DNA of 64,000 nucleotides from Pseudomonas pisciculturae (GCF_015461805.1 NZ_JACVZE010000008.1:186001-250000), one strand, 5' to 3'; shown: positions 8,350-19,343, counted from the first letter of the stretch. A program made the numbers and translations. Notes: generated by a model from the letters alone, not told the origin.

Positions 8350-8844
8350 TCATTCCACCCGAGTTTCCCCGGTAAACACCAAGGTTTGCCGACACCGCCG
8401 ACACAAATACCGCCGCCCCTGACCCACCAACCCATGGCGCTGCGCCGAAAACGGGAAGTCGCTGTCTGCACACGGACACCGGTAGATATAGCGGGTCACC
8501 TGGCGACGCTTCACTTCATAGGTATGGCAACGATCAGGCGGCAGCTCGTACACCCCGCGCATGATCAATTGCCATTCCTCGCCATGGGGCTGAATGCGCT
8601 CACCAAACAATTGGTGGGCAATTAAATGCGCCACTTCGTGGGCCACGGTCTGTTTCAGGAAGTGTTGGCTGTTTTCACGGTACAACTGTGGGTTGAAGCG
8701 CAGCAGGTTCTCATGCAAATGCGCGACACCGGCCTTCTGGCCCCGCAGCTTGAGGCTGACCTGGGGGCGTTTGAAGCTTCGTTTGAAAAAGGATTCGGCT
8801 TGCAGGTAACAATCTTCGACGCGGGTATTGAGTTGCTCGGGCAT
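8350..8844 (-). CDS. sprT: SprT-family zinc metalloprotease-like protein
   Basis: 164 residues. The zincin motif HEVAH is at residues 69-73 (TVAHEVAHLIAH), and a four-cysteine zinc ribbon closes the protein (CPC ... CRRC). This is the SprT domain also found in eukaryotic Spartan, which degrades DNA-protein crosslinks; the bacterial role is unsettled. Start taken at ATG 8844 (MPEQL), 11 bases after GGAG. An ATG three codons earlier at 8853 is only two bases from GGAG and so less likely. It stands alone between the CoA-transferase and Yip1 genes. Confidence 0.9.
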   Translation of the reverse strand: MPEQLNTRVEDCYLQAESFFKRSFKRPQVSLKLRGQKAGVAHLHENLLRFNPQLYRENSQHFLKQTVAHEVAHLIAHQLFGERIQPHGEEWQLIMRGVYELPPDRCHTYEVKRRQVTRYIYRCPCADSDFPFSAQRHGLVGQGRRYLCRRCRQTLVFTGETRVE

Positions 8845-8973
8845 GCTGTACATATCTCCAGAGGTGCCCAGTATGCCGCAAAGCCGGGTGTTTCCGAATC
8901 TGTCAGGCGCCGAATGGTCATGTATGACGCACAAAGCCACCTTGCGGTGGCCCTGCGCTCTGGTTGAAACCGC

Positions 8974-9576
8974 TTAGTTGGTGTAGATCGGCCCTACGCC
9001 CAGCCCCCAGACGATCACGGTAAACGCCATGATCGCCACCAGTACCACGAGGCCTACAGCCAGTACCGAGCTGGAAAACAAAAAGCCTTCGTCCGGGTCA
9101 ATGCTCATAAAGGTCGGCAGCCCCACGTATAGCAGGTACACCGTGTAGCAGATCGCCGCCGTGCCCACGACCATGCCTAGCCACATATGCGGGTAAAGCG
9201 CCGCCAGCCCGCCGATAAACAGAGGGGTCGCGGTGTAGGTGGCAAAGGCCACGCAACGCGCCATGCTGGGGTTGGCGTCGTAAGTACGTGCCATCCAGTG
9301 AATGAACGCACCCATCACCGCGACGCCGCCGAGCATGGCCGCGTAAGACATGATGGTCATCCACAGCGCGCTTTCCTGGGTCAGCATGACCGGTGAGCGG
9401 TTGCCGATGACCCAGCCAACTTGAGTGGTGCCGATAAAGGCTGATACGGCGGGGATCGCCGCGAGAATCAGCGTGTGAGTGAGGTACATGTGGCTGATGC
9501 TTTCTTCTTTATCGCCACGGATTTCCCGCCATTCCTGGTCGGGATGGGTAAAAAGCCCCACGACGTGATGGATCAT
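8974..9576 (-). CDS. Yip1-domain inner-membrane protein
   Basis: 200 residues with five or so hydrophobic segments and the bacterial Yip1 pattern: an N-terminal VVGLFTHPDQEWREIR amphipathic stretch followed by membrane helices (THTLILAAIPAVSAFIG, VGLVVLVAIMAFTVIVWG). Function in bacteria is unknown; it is probably an integral inner-membrane protein. The start is the ATG at 9576, which has AGGAG nine bases upstream. The frame is open for 22 more codons upstream without a ribosome site. Confidence 0.85.
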   Translation of the reverse strand: MIHHVVGLFTHPDQEWREIRGDKEESISHMYLTHTLILAAIPAVSAFIGTTQVGWVIGNRSPVMLTQESALWMTIMSYAAMLGGVAVMGAFIHWMARTYDANPSMARCVAFATYTATPLFIGGLAALYPHMWLGMVVGTAAICYTVYLLYVGLPTFMSIDPDEGFLFSSSVLAVGLVVLVAIMAFTVIVWGLGVGPIYTN

Positions 9577-9776
9577 GCCAGTCACTCCTGTCGTAATTAC
9601 CATCGCCCCCCATCGGAGCGCCCACGGGCCAATTGGCCTCAAAGGTCTGGATAGATGTGCGACCTCTAGTCGCAGTATAGGAACGTATGACCGGAATGAC
9701 TGTAGGGCCTTTAGAGCGAATTGCGCTGTAAACGTTGGGCTTAATCGCGCTGAGGCCTGTCGGGACTGCCACGGTC

Positions 9777-9871
9777 GATGGGGGAGCTGGCTTGCCTGCG
9801 ATCGGGGTGGGGCAGCCAGCTCATCTGTTTCTGACCCGACGCCATCGCAGGCAAGCCAGCTCCCACATTGG
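9777..9871. repeat. REP doublet, GAGCTGGCTTGCC class
   Basis: Two inverted copies: GGGGGAGCTGGCTTGCCTGCGAT on the left, interrupted by about 40 bases, and ATCGCAGGCAAGCCAGCTC on the right. This is a second REP class, differing in stem sequence from those at 3.4, 8.3 and 13.6 kb. It lies in the 370-base gap between the Yip1 gene and ttcA, which otherwise should hold both promoters; no other feature was recognised there. Confidence 0.85.
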
Positions 9872-9948
9872 ATCGGCGTCGCTCATTGAAGTATTTTTGC
9901 GTAAAATGCCCCGCTTTTCGTCACACACCTTTTGCGGATCCAAGCGCC

Positions 9949-10773
9949 ATGGGCACTCTTACGGTCAACCAGAACAAACTGCAAAAACGCCTGCGTCGCC
10001 TGGCCGGTGAAGCGGTCGCCGACTTTAATATGATCGAGGACGGCGACAAGGTCATGGTCTGCCTTTCCGGCGGAAAAGACAGCTACACCATGCTCGATGT
10101 GCTGCTGCACCTGCAAAAGGTCGCGCCGATCAAGTTCCAGATCGTCGCCGTCAACATGGACCAGAAACAACCGGGTTTCCCCGAACACGTGCTGCCGGCC
10201 TACCTTAAGGAGCTGGGCGTCGAGTACCACATCGTCGAGAAAGACACCTATTCGGTGGTCAAGGAGCTGATCCCGGAAGGCAAGACCACCTGCTCACTCT
10301 GTTCGCGCCTGCGCCGCGGCACGCTCTACACCTTCGCCGACGAGATCGGCGCGACCAAAATGGCGCTGGGGCATCATCGCGACGATATCGTCGAGACCTT
10401 CTTCCTCAATATGTTCTTCAACGGTTCCCTCAAGGCCATGCCGCCCAAGCTGCGCGCCGATGACGGGCGCAACGTGGTGATCCGCCCACTGGCGTATTGC
10501 AACGAGAAGGACATCCAGGCCTACTCCGACCTCAAGCAGTTCCCGATCATCCCGTGCAACCTGTGTGGCTCCCAGGAAAACCTGCAGCGCCAAGTGGTCA
10601 AGGACATGCTGCTGGACTGGGAGCGCAAGACCCCGGGCCGCACCGAGAGCATCTTCCGCAGCCTGCAGAACGTGCAGCCGTCGCAGCTGGCCGACCGCAA
10701 CCTGTTCGACTTTACCAGCCTCAAGATCGATGAGAGCGCCGCGTCGCGCTTCGTCAATGTAGTGAACCTCTAA
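9949..10773 (+). CDS. ttcA: tRNA 2-thiocytidine(32) synthetase TtcA
   Basis: 274 residues. TtcA is an iron-sulfur PP-loop enzyme that thiolates cytidine 32 of several tRNAs. The ATP-binding PP-loop SGGKDSYTML is at about residues 40-49. The cysteine pair CSLC (Cys115, Cys118), with a further cysteine in PCNLCGSQ, fits the Fe-S ligands. The start is the ATG giving MGTLTVNQNK; the frame continues 27 codons upstream without a ribosome site. A rho-independent terminator follows 20 nt after the stop. Confidence 0.96.
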   Translation: MGTLTVNQNKLQKRLRRLAGEAVADFNMIEDGDKVMVCLSGGKDSYTMLDVLLHLQKVAPIKFQIVAVNMDQKQPGFPEHVLPAYLKELGVEYHIVEKDTYSVVKELIPEGKTTCSLCSRLRRGTLYTFADEIGATKMALGHHRDDIVETFFLNMFFNGSLKAMPPKLRADDGRNVVIRPLAYCNEKDIQAYSDLKQFPIIPCNLCGSQENLQRQVVKDMLLDWERKTPGRTESIFRSLQNVQPSQLADRNLFDFTSLKIDESAASRFVNVVNL

Positions 10774-10794
10774 GGTTCTTCAACGCTCTGAAAG

Positions 10795-10817
10795 ACGGCG
10801 CTCATGGGCGCCGTTTT
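10795..10817 (+). terminator. Rho-independent terminator of ttcA
   Basis: A seven-base-pair stem ACGGCGC/GCGCCGT with a six-base loop is followed by TTTT. It sits between the ttcA stop and the ribosome site (AGGAGAGGG) of the next gene, so that gene needs its own promoter or read-through. Confidence 0.8.
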
Positions 10818-10840
10818 CATTTCAACCCCCAGGAGAGGGC

Positions 10841-11512
10841 ATGCGCGATTACAAATGGCTGCACGAATATTGTCTGAACCGTTTCGGTTCTGCGGCCGAG
10901 TTGGAGGCCCACCTGCCGGTGCCGAATACTCCCGCGCAGTTGCGCAAGATCAGCGATGACCGCTACCTGTCGACCCTGGCCCTGCGGGTGTTTCGCGCTG
11001 GCCTCAAGCACAGCGTGGTGGATGCCAAGTGGCCAGCGTTCGAGAAGGTGTTTTTTGGTTTTGATCCAGAAAAGGTCGTGCTGATGGGCGCCGAGCACCT
11101 GGAGCGATTGATGCAGGACACCAGCATCATCCGCCACTTGGGCAAACTCAAAAGCGTGCCGCGTAATGCGCAGATGATTCTGGACATTGCCCAGGAGAAG
11201 GGCAGCTTCGGTGCGTTTATCGCCGACTGGCCGGTGACCGATATCGTGGGGTTGTGGAAGTACCTGAGCAAGCACGGCCATCAGTTGGGCGGGCTGTCGG
11301 CGCCGCGCTTTTTGCGCATGGTGGGCAAGGATACGTTTGTGCCGAGTTATGACGTGGTGGCGGCATTGAATGCACAGAAGATCGTCGACAAGGCGCCTAC
11401 GAGCCTGCGGGATTTGGCGACGGTGCAAGGGGCGTTCAACCAGTGGCATGCCGAGAGTGGGCGGCCGATGTGCCAGTTGTCGATGATGCTGGCTTACACC
11501 GTCAATCATTGA
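10841..11512 (+). CDS. DNA-3-methyladenine glycosylase I-like protein
   Basis: 223 residues resembling the family of DNA-3-methyladenine glycosylase I (Adenine_glyco) found next to ttcA in pseudomonads. Recognisable stretches are ISDDRYLSTLALRVFRAGLKHSVV, WPAFEKVFFGFDP, and LGKLKSVPRNAQMI. It is longer than E. coli Tag (187) and lacks its zinc-binding N-terminus in obvious form, so activity on 3-methyladenine is inferred from family only. AGGAGAGGG precedes the ATG. It ends at a REP doublet. Confidence 0.72.
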   Translation: MRDYKWLHEYCLNRFGSAAELEAHLPVPNTPAQLRKISDDRYLSTLALRVFRAGLKHSVVDAKWPAFEKVFFGFDPEKVVLMGAEHLERLMQDTSIIRHLGKLKSVPRNAQMILDIAQEKGSFGAFIADWPVTDIVGLWKYLSKHGHQLGGLSAPRFLRMVGKDTFVPSYDVVAALNAQKIVDKAPTSLRDLATVQGAFNQWHAESGRPMCQLSMMLAYTVNH

Positions 11513-11526
11513 GACCGAGGTGATAC

Positions 11527-11612
11527 CTTCGCGAGCAAGCCCGCTCCCATATTTGACCGATTTCCGTCAGTTGAAATGCGGTCAAATGTGGGAGCGGGCT
11601 TGCCCGCGAAGG
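11527..11612. repeat. REP doublet, GAGCGGGCTTGCCCGC class
   Basis: Inverted pair of a third REP class: CTTCGCGAGCAAGCCCGCTC on the left and GAGCGGGCTTGCCCGCGAAG on the right, each next to a TTTGACC/GGTCAAAT flank. It fills the gap between the convergent glycosylase and DUF2069 genes. Confidence 0.9.
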
Positions 11613-11637
11613 CTGCCTGACAGGCACTACAGTTCTA

Positions 11638-12045
11638 TCAGGCCTCAGCGAGTCGCCGAGTCAGCTGATGCCGCCAGCGCACATACAGCAATGCCGTGCA
11701 AAACACCGCCAAACTCGCCAGCATCTCCAGCACCCCGAACCACTGCCGGTTCGGGTCATACGCCGCCAACGCGCCTTTGATGAAATACAAGTTCACCACA
11801 AAGCACATCCATGAATGCCCGCGCGCACTGCCCAGCAGCATACCCGGCGCGAGCACCAGCAGCGGCACCAGTTCGATGACCAGAATCACCCACGGCCGCG
11901 CACCGTGCAGGTCGGCGACGAACAGGTAGTACACGCACAACAACCCCACCAGGCCCACAAATGCCAGCAGGCTCAATGCACGTGCCACCTTGACCCGAGG
12001 CTCCAGCCACGCCTGGGGTGGCAAGACCTTAGGCTTTCTGGCCAC
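11638..12045 (-). CDS. DUF2069 inner-membrane protein
   Basis: 135 residues with four predicted membrane helices (ALSLLAFVGLVGLLCVYYL, PWVILVIELVPLLVLAPGMLL, the FVVNLYFIKGAL region, EMLASLAVFCTALLYV). This pattern and size match DUF2069, an uncharacterised proteobacterial family. Start taken as the GTG at 12045 (ARKPKVLPPQAW), which overlaps the 3' end of wrbA; the longer open frame upstream runs through wrbA and is not believable. It is the last gene of the arsC-wrbA-DUF2069 operon. Confidence 0.82.
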   Translation of the reverse strand: MARKPKVLPPQAWLEPRVKVARALSLLAFVGLVGLLCVYYLFVADLHGARPWVILVIELVPLLVLAPGMLLGSARGHSWMCFVVNLYFIKGALAAYDPNRQWFGVLEMLASLAVFCTALLYVRWRHQLTRRLAEA

Positions 12046-12643
12046 GGCCGCTCTCCAGCAGGGTAGCGGTGCTCGCCAGGCGCAGGCCCAGGGCGCGGCA
12101 CAGGGCGATCTCATGTTGGTCGAGCAGGCGCTTGCCATCCGGCCCGGCGTGGTGGCTGGCGCCGTAGGGCGTGCCGCCGCCCTGGGTGTCGAGCAGGGCT
12201 TGTTCGCTGTAGGGCAGGCCCGTGATCAGCATGCCGTGGTGCAACAACGGCAGCAGCATCGACATCAATGTGGTTTCCTGGCCGCCGTGCAGGCTGGCGG
12301 TGGAAGTAAACACCCCGGCCGGCTTGCCGACGAGGGCGCCGGTGAGCCACAGGTTACTGGTGCCGTCGATAAAATACTTGAGCGGCGCCGCCATGTTGCC
12401 AAAACGGGTCGGGCTGCCGAGGGCCAGGCCTGAGCAGTTCTTAAGGTCATCCAGGCTGGCGTAGAGTGCGCCTTCGTCCGGGATGCTTGGCGCAACGGCT
12501 TCGCACTCGGTGGAGATCGCCGGCACGGTGCGCAGGCGCGCTTCCATTCCGCCTTGCTCGATGCCCCGGGCAATCTGCCGGGCCATTTCGCTCACCGAGC
12601 CATGGCGGCTGTAATACAACACCAGCACATACGGGGTCGTCAC
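12029..12643 (-). CDS. wrbA: NAD(P)H:quinone oxidoreductase, WrbA-like flavodoxin fold
   Basis: 204 residues of the WrbA family, FMN-dependent enzymes that reduce quinones by two electrons and avoid semiquinone radicals. The flavodoxin N-terminus VLVLYYSRHGSVSEMARQIARG, the SPTRFGNMAAPLKYFID segment and FTSTASLHGGQETTLMSMLLPLLHHGM are typical. It starts with GTG overlapping the arsC stop by four bases, so it is translationally coupled to arsC. Confidence 0.9.
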   Translation of the reverse strand: MTTPYVLVLYYSRHGSVSEMARQIARGIEQGGMEARLRTVPAISTECEAVAPSIPDEGALYASLDDLKNCSGLALGSPTRFGNMAAPLKYFIDGTSNLWLTGALVGKPAGVFTSTASLHGGQETTLMSMLLPLLHHGMLITGLPYSEQALLDTQGGGTPYGASHHAGPDGKRLLDQHEIALCRALGLRLASTATLLESGRGQKA

Positions 12644-12993
12644 GGCAGGATCTCCAGCACGTTCTCCGGCGGGCGGCCAATGATGGCTTTATCGGCGGTT
12701 TCCAGGATTGGGCGCTCCATCAACTTCGGGTGCTCGGCGATGGCGGCGATCAGTTGTGTTTCGGTCAGGCTCGCGTCGGCCAGGTTGAGGGCTTTGTATT
12801 CGTCTTCGCCGGTGCGCAGCAATTGCCGAGCGCTGAGGCCCAGCTTGGCGAGCAGGGCCTTTAATTGCGCGGCGTCCAGCGGGGTTTCCAGGTAGCGCAC
12901 CACCGTTGGGGTGAGGCCACGGGCTTCGAGCAGTTCGAGCGCACCGCGGGATTTCGAGCAGCGCGGGTTGTGATAAAGCGTCAGATCGGTCAT
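12640..12993 (-). CDS. arsC: Glutaredoxin-dependent arsenate reductase (ArsC family)
   Basis: 117 residues with the ArsC signature HNPRCSKSRGALELL, placing the catalytic cysteine at position 12, followed by the downstream RPILETADKAIIGRPPENVLEIL. This family reduces arsenate to arsenite with glutathione and glutaredoxin. It has no arsR, arsB or acr3 next to it, so it is the housekeeping copy seen beside wrbA in pseudomonads rather than part of a resistance operon. ATG start; first gene of a three-gene operon. Confidence 0.9.
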   Translation of the reverse strand: MTDLTLYHNPRCSKSRGALELLEARGLTPTVVRYLETPLDAAQLKALLAKLGLSARQLLRTGEDEYKALNLADASLTETQLIAAIAEHPKLMERPILETADKAIIGRPPENVLEILP

Positions 12994-13109
12994 GTGCGGG
13001 TCGCATCTTGCGTAAGGTGGCGGGTATTCTACCCGCGCAGCGACCCGCCCTTAAACCGTAAGAGGCGATAGGTCGCAGCCAACGTTCATTTTTTACGAAG
13101 GAATACCCC

Positions 13110-13571
13110 ATGACCAGGCAATTGATCGGTGCATTAGCGATCATCACCACCCTGCTGCTCAGCGGCTGCGGTAACGATTACGGCGTAGACCAATACGGCC
13201 AGAAAGTCGCGGCTGAACGCCTGGATAAACAGTGGGTGGTAGTCAACTACTGGGCCGAATGGTGCGGCCCGTGCCGTACGGAAATCCCGGAACTCAATGC
13301 CTTGGCAGAGCAGCTCAAAGGGCAGGGCGTGGGCGTGTTCGGGGTTAACTTCGACAATGTGCAGGGTGAAGAGCTGAAAGCGGCCAGCGAGAAACTGGGC
13401 ATCAAGTTCACCGTACTGGCGCAGAACCCGGAGGTGATCTTTGATATTCCCCGCAGCGAAGCGTTGCCGGTGACCTACATCATTGATGACAAGGGCAAGG
13501 TACGCGAGCAGATGATGGGGGAGCAGACGGCGGAAGGTGTAATCGCCAAACTCAAGGCCTTGCGCGGTTAA
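13110..13571 (+). CDS. TlpA-like thiol:disulfide oxidoreductase lipoprotein
   Basis: 153 residues. A lipoprotein signal peptide ends in the lipobox LLSGC, so the mature protein is lipid-anchored facing the periplasm. The thioredoxin-like domain carries WAEWCGPCRTEIPEL with the redox-active CGPC pair and the cis-proline in EALPVTYIID. TlpA/ResA proteins reduce disulfides in the periplasm, for example in cytochrome c maturation; no partner is adjacent, so its client is unknown. GAAGGA precedes the ATG. Divergent from arsC. Confidence 0.9.
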   Translation: MTRQLIGALAIITTLLLSGCGNDYGVDQYGQKVAAERLDKQWVVVNYWAEWCGPCRTEIPELNALAEQLKGQGVGVFGVNFDNVQGEELKAASEKLGIKFTVLAQNPEVIFDIPRSEALPVTYIIDDKGKVREQMMGEQTAEGVIAKLKALRG

Positions 13572-13587
13572 AGCAACACCGCTAATC

Positions 13588-13700
13588 AAATGTGGGAGGG
13601 GCGGTGCGACGATTCGACTTGCTCCCGATCGCGGTGTGTCAGCTACAGATAAGCTGACTGATACACCGCCATCGGGAGCAAGCCCCCTCCCACATTTTGA
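13588..13700. repeat. REP doublet with variant arm and internal dyad
   Basis: The left copy (AATGTGGGAGGGGC ... TTGCTCCCGATCG) carries the same ~18-base interruption as the doublet at 8.3 kb; the right copy is a standard inverted REP (CATCGGGAGCAAGCCCCC). Between them an imperfect hairpin, GCGGTGTGTCAGC against GCTGACTGATACACCGC, extends the symmetry. It separates the convergent thioredoxin-like and META lipoprotein genes. Confidence 0.88.
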
Positions 13701-13727
13701 CCTCGCCCAATCCTGAGATTGGCGTTG

Positions 13728-14132
13728 TCAGCCCTCTTCAAGCCACAAGCGAATCGGCTTGCCTTCAGCGGGCCAGAAACGGGTTTGCTCGATCGGCGAA
13801 ATATCCCAGCGTTGCACGCCTTGCAGCGCCTGGAAGAAGCGGTGCTCCTGCTCCATCAACGCCTCGGCGCAGAGTTTGCGGGTGCTGCCGATCTTGCCAA
13901 AACTGAGCGTGTCGCCGTCGAGGGTGTACGGCGCGAACCAGTGGTTGCAACCGCCGTTGCCGTAGGCGCGACCATCCGAACCCAGGGTGACGGTCAGGTG
14001 CGCGTAGTCCATCAGCGGTCGCTCGCCGATCCATTCCACCACGTAGCTGTGATCCTGCTTGAGCTTGACCGGATCGCCGGCGCAACCGGTGAGGCCGGCA
14101 CCGAGGGCGGCGAGCAGAAGCAGGCCTTTCAT
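13728..14132 (-). CDS. META-domain lipoprotein (HslJ-like)
   Basis: 134 residues. A lipoprotein signal peptide (MKGLLLLAALGAGLTGCAG) gives a lipidated cysteine at about position 17. The rest has the META domain pattern: YVVEWIGERPLMDYAHLTVTLGSDGRAYGNGGCNHW ... TLSFGKIGSTRKLCAEALMEQEHRFFQAL. META proteins such as HslJ are linked to novobiocin resistance and envelope stress; the role here is unknown. The ATG overlaps the stop of the upstream gene by four bases, so the two are co-expressed. Confidence 0.85.
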   Translation of the reverse strand: MKGLLLLAALGAGLTGCAGDPVKLKQDHSYVVEWIGERPLMDYAHLTVTLGSDGRAYGNGGCNHWFAPYTLDGDTLSFGKIGSTRKLCAEALMEQEHRFFQALQGVQRWDISPIEQTRFWPAEGKPIRLWLEEG

Positions 14133-14569
14133 TGCGCGGCCTGCTGGCATTTCGGGCAGCGGTGCTTGTCGCCTTCGCTGGCCCAGCCGAGCTCTTTGAT
14201 ACGTGCGTTGGCAGCCGGTTGCAGGGGCTCTTTGGTCAGCTTGGTTTCCACCGCGAATTCAAACTCCAGCACGCTGTCGCAGCTGTCGCAATTGACCTTC
14301 CAGGTGTGAATCTCCAGCTCGCCGAATTTGGGCCCCTGGGCCATGGCGACCCACTGGCCTGCCGGGCGGATGGAGTAGCGCGCATCGCCTTCGACGGTCA
14401 AGCGCATCGACAGGGTTTTACTGCCGCGCAGGGTGACGATCAAGACGTCGCCGTGTTTGATCGAACCACCGTTGCCGGTGACCTGGTAACGGCCCGGCAC
14501 CAGGGCGCGGCATTCGATCAGGGTGTGTTGCGGGCTCAGCAAGCTGAAGCGGAAATCGTGTTCGGCCAT
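14129..14569 (-). CDS. Conserved hypothetical protein with two CxxC pairs
   Basis: 146 residues of a family I cannot name. The first ~90 residues are beta-rich (FRFSLLSPQHTLIECRALVPGRYQVTGNGG). Two CxxC pairs, CDSC near residue 100 and CPKC at the C-terminus, could bind one zinc. There is no signal peptide, so it is cytoplasmic. GGAGG lies just before the ATG at 14569, which decides the start over a longer frame. Its last four bases overlap the META lipoprotein gene. Confidence 0.7.
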   Translation of the reverse strand: MAEHDFRFSLLSPQHTLIECRALVPGRYQVTGNGGSIKHGDVLIVTLRGSKTLSMRLTVEGDARYSIRPAGQWVAMAQGPKFGELEIHTWKVNCDSCDSVLEFEFAVETKLTKEPLQPAANARIKELGWASEGDKHRCPKCQQAAQ

Positions 14570-14640
14570 GGATCCTCCAAATAGGCGCGGCATCCTATCA
14601 CGGGTGCCTGCCCATCATGCGCCTGGTATGTGACCACTGA

Positions 14641-15630
14641 TCATCCTTCGACGAGGTTCTGCGCCCGGCCATCAGCCCATGCCGCGATGTTGCCCAGGGT
14701 AGTGCCCGCAATCGCCGAAAGGGCTTCGTGGGTGAGGAACGCCTGGTGGGCCGTGATGATCACGTTGGGGAAGGTCAGCAGGCGCGCGAGCACGTCGTCT
14801 TGCAGGGGCAGGTCGGAGCGGTCCTCGAAGAACAGCTGGGCCTCCTCTTCATACACATCCAGCCCCAGGTAGCCGAGCTGGCCGTCTTTGAGTGCTTCGA
14901 TCAGTGCCGGGGTATCTACCAGGCCGCCGCGTCCGGTATTGATCAGCATCGCGCCAGGCTGCATATGAGCCAGGGAACTGGCATTGATCAGGTGCTTGCT
15001 GTCGGCGGTGAGCGGGCAGTGCAGGCTGATGATCTGCGCCTGGGCCAGCAGCTCGGGCAGGCTCACGTAGCGGGCGCCGAGTGCCAGCACCTGCGGGTTG
15101 GGGAAGGGGTCGTAGGCCAGCAACTGGCAGCCGAAACCGGCCATGATCTTGGCGAAGGTGGCGCCGATCTGGCCGGTGCCCACTACACCGACTGTCTTGC
15201 CCACCAGGTCGAAACCGGTGAGGCCGTGCAGGCTGAAATCGCCGTCGCGGGTACGGTTGTAGGCGCGGTGCAGGCGGCGGTTAAGGGCCAGGATCAGCGC
15301 CACCGCGTGCTCGGCTACGGCGTGGGGCGAGTAGGCCGGCACGCGCACGATGGTCAGGCCCAGGCGCTTGGCGGCGGCCAGGTCTACATGGTTGTAGCCC
15401 GCCGAGCGCAGGGCGATCAGCCGCGTACCGCCTTTGGCCAGGTGTTCCAGCACCGGGGCGCTGAGGTCGTCGTTGATAAAGGGGCAGACCACCTCGTGGT
15501 GCTCGGCCAGGGCCACGGTGTCGAGGTTGAGCCGGGCTGGCTGGAATTGCAGTTCGACGCCGGGCGGTAGGGGCTCGCCGAGAAAGCTGTCGCGGTCGTA
15601 GGTTTGGCTGCTGAAGAGAATGACGCGCAT
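14641..15630 (-). CDS. ldhA: D-lactate dehydrogenase / 2-hydroxyacid dehydrogenase
   Basis: 329 residues of the D-isomer-specific 2-hydroxyacid dehydrogenase family, matching fermentative D-LDH (LdhA) in size. The NAD-binding glycine motif GVVGTGQIGATFAKI is at about residue 150. Catalytic residues are visible in RSAGYNHVDL (Arg), YLGLDVYEEEA (Glu) and IITAHQAFLT (His). AAGGAAG precedes the ATG (MRVILFSSQTY). It directly follows gacS in the same direction, overlapping nothing but only 26 bases from the gacS stop, the arrangement seen in P. aeruginosa. Confidence 0.92.
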   Translation of the reverse strand: MRVILFSSQTYDRDSFLGEPLPPGVELQFQPARLNLDTVALAEHHEVVCPFINDDLSAPVLEHLAKGGTRLIALRSAGYNHVDLAAAKRLGLTIVRVPAYSPHAVAEHAVALILALNRRLHRAYNRTRDGDFSLHGLTGFDLVGKTVGVVGTGQIGATFAKIMAGFGCQLLAYDPFPNPQVLALGARYVSLPELLAQAQIISLHCPLTADSKHLINASSLAHMQPGAMLINTGRGGLVDTPALIEALKDGQLGYLGLDVYEEEAQLFFEDRSDLPLQDDVLARLLTFPNVIITAHQAFLTHEALSAIAGTTLGNIAAWADGRAQNLVEG

Positions 15631-15655
15631 CAAAGACTTCCTTTTTTTGATGAAT

Positions 15656-18409
<2,754 letters not shown>

Positions 18410-18614
18410 GCCATTCTCCCGCCACCACCGTGTTATCAATGAATTGCGCAGGCGTCCGGCCCGCGCCACCTGCGCAGTGTAGCCATTTGCGCGGCGTGGA
18501 ATCTTGCAAATTAACGTCGGGCCGCAATCTTCGGGCCACCGGGCGCCGGATGGCGATTGCCTGCGGCAGGGTTATCTTGAATAATCAGCGATTGAGAATG
18601 ACTTGCAGACGCTA

Positions 18615-19343
18615 ATGAATCCCGCAGCTATTGGCTTACCCAGTATCCTGACCATTGAAGATGACCCTGTGCTGGGCGCCTATGTGCAAGAGAGCCTGGG
18701 GCGTTGCGGCTTCCAGGTCACCTGGTGCCAAAACGGCCAGCAAGGCTTGCAGATGGCCCGTGATCAGGCATTCGACGTGGTGTTGATGGATATTTTGTTG
18801 CCAGGGATGGATGGCTTGTCGATCCTGACCCATTTGCGTGAAAGCCATTCGATACCGGTCATCCTGATGTCAGCCTTGGGCGCCGAAGCCGATCGCGTCA
18901 GCGGTTTTCGTCTTGGCGCCGATGATTACCTGCCCAAGCCGTTCAGCATGATCGAATTGCGGGTGCGCATCGAAGCCATACTGCGCCGCGTGGCGTTGGA
19001 TCGGCGCCCGTTACCGAGCCTGGCGCCTGCACGTGACGACGCCCGCACCCTGCGTTTTGACGATGAGCTGTGCGATGTTCTCCACCAGGACCACTGGGCC
19101 GGTTTGACCCGCAGCGAATACCGCCTGCTGGAAACCTTGCATCGCAACAGTGAGGAGGTGCTGAGCAAGGCGTTCCTTTACCAGCACGTCTTGCAGCGCG
19201 GTTATGCCCCCCATGATCGCAGCCTCGACATGCATATCAGCCAGATCCGCCGCAAGCTCAAGGCCATCGGCTACAACGAGCGCGAAGTGCGCACGGTTTG
19301 GGGCAAGGGCTATGTGCTGAGCGGTCACGATGACAGTCTTTGA
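18615..19343 (+). CDS. OmpR/PhoB-family response regulator
   Basis: 242 residues. The receiver domain has acidic residues in TIEDDPVLG, the phosphorylated aspartate in VVLMDILLPGMDGL, and the conserved lysine in DDYLPKPFSMIEL. The C-terminal winged helix ends with the typical SLDMHISQIRRKLKA ... VRTVWGKGYVL. Start taken as the ATG giving MNPAAIG; a TTG four codons earlier is possible. It overlaps the kinase gene by 14 bases and is divergent from gacS. P. aeruginosa has PirR/PirS at this position beside gacS, but no siderophore receptor gene follows here, so the stimulus is unknown. Confidence 0.88.
   Translation: MNPAAIGLPSILTIEDDPVLGAYVQESLGRCGFQVTWCQNGQQGLQMARDQAFDVVLMDILLPGMDGLSILTHLRESHSIPVILMSALGAEADRVSGFRLGADDYLPKPFSMIELRVRIEAILRRVALDRRPLPSLAPARDDARTLRFDDELCDVLHQDHWAGLTRSEYRLLETLHRNSEEVLSKAFLYQHVLQRGYAPHDRSLDMHISQIRRKLKAIGYNEREVRTVWGKGYVLSGHDDSL

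Noticed and set aside
7002..8471. Long open frame on the minus strand opposite the CoA-transferase gene (489 codons)
   Set aside because: It lies wholly over a well-supported gene on the other strand, has low-complexity Arg/His/Gln-rich translation and no ribosome site. It is a shadow typical of GC-rich DNA.
12640..12993. arsC as part of an arsenic resistance operon
   Set aside because: No arsR, arsB/acr3 or arsH gene is nearby; it is in a housekeeping-type operon with wrbA.
3384..13700. Repeated palindromes considered as a CRISPR array
   Set aside because: They are widely separated pairs of inverted REP hairpins, not regular direct repeats with spacers, and there are no cas genes.
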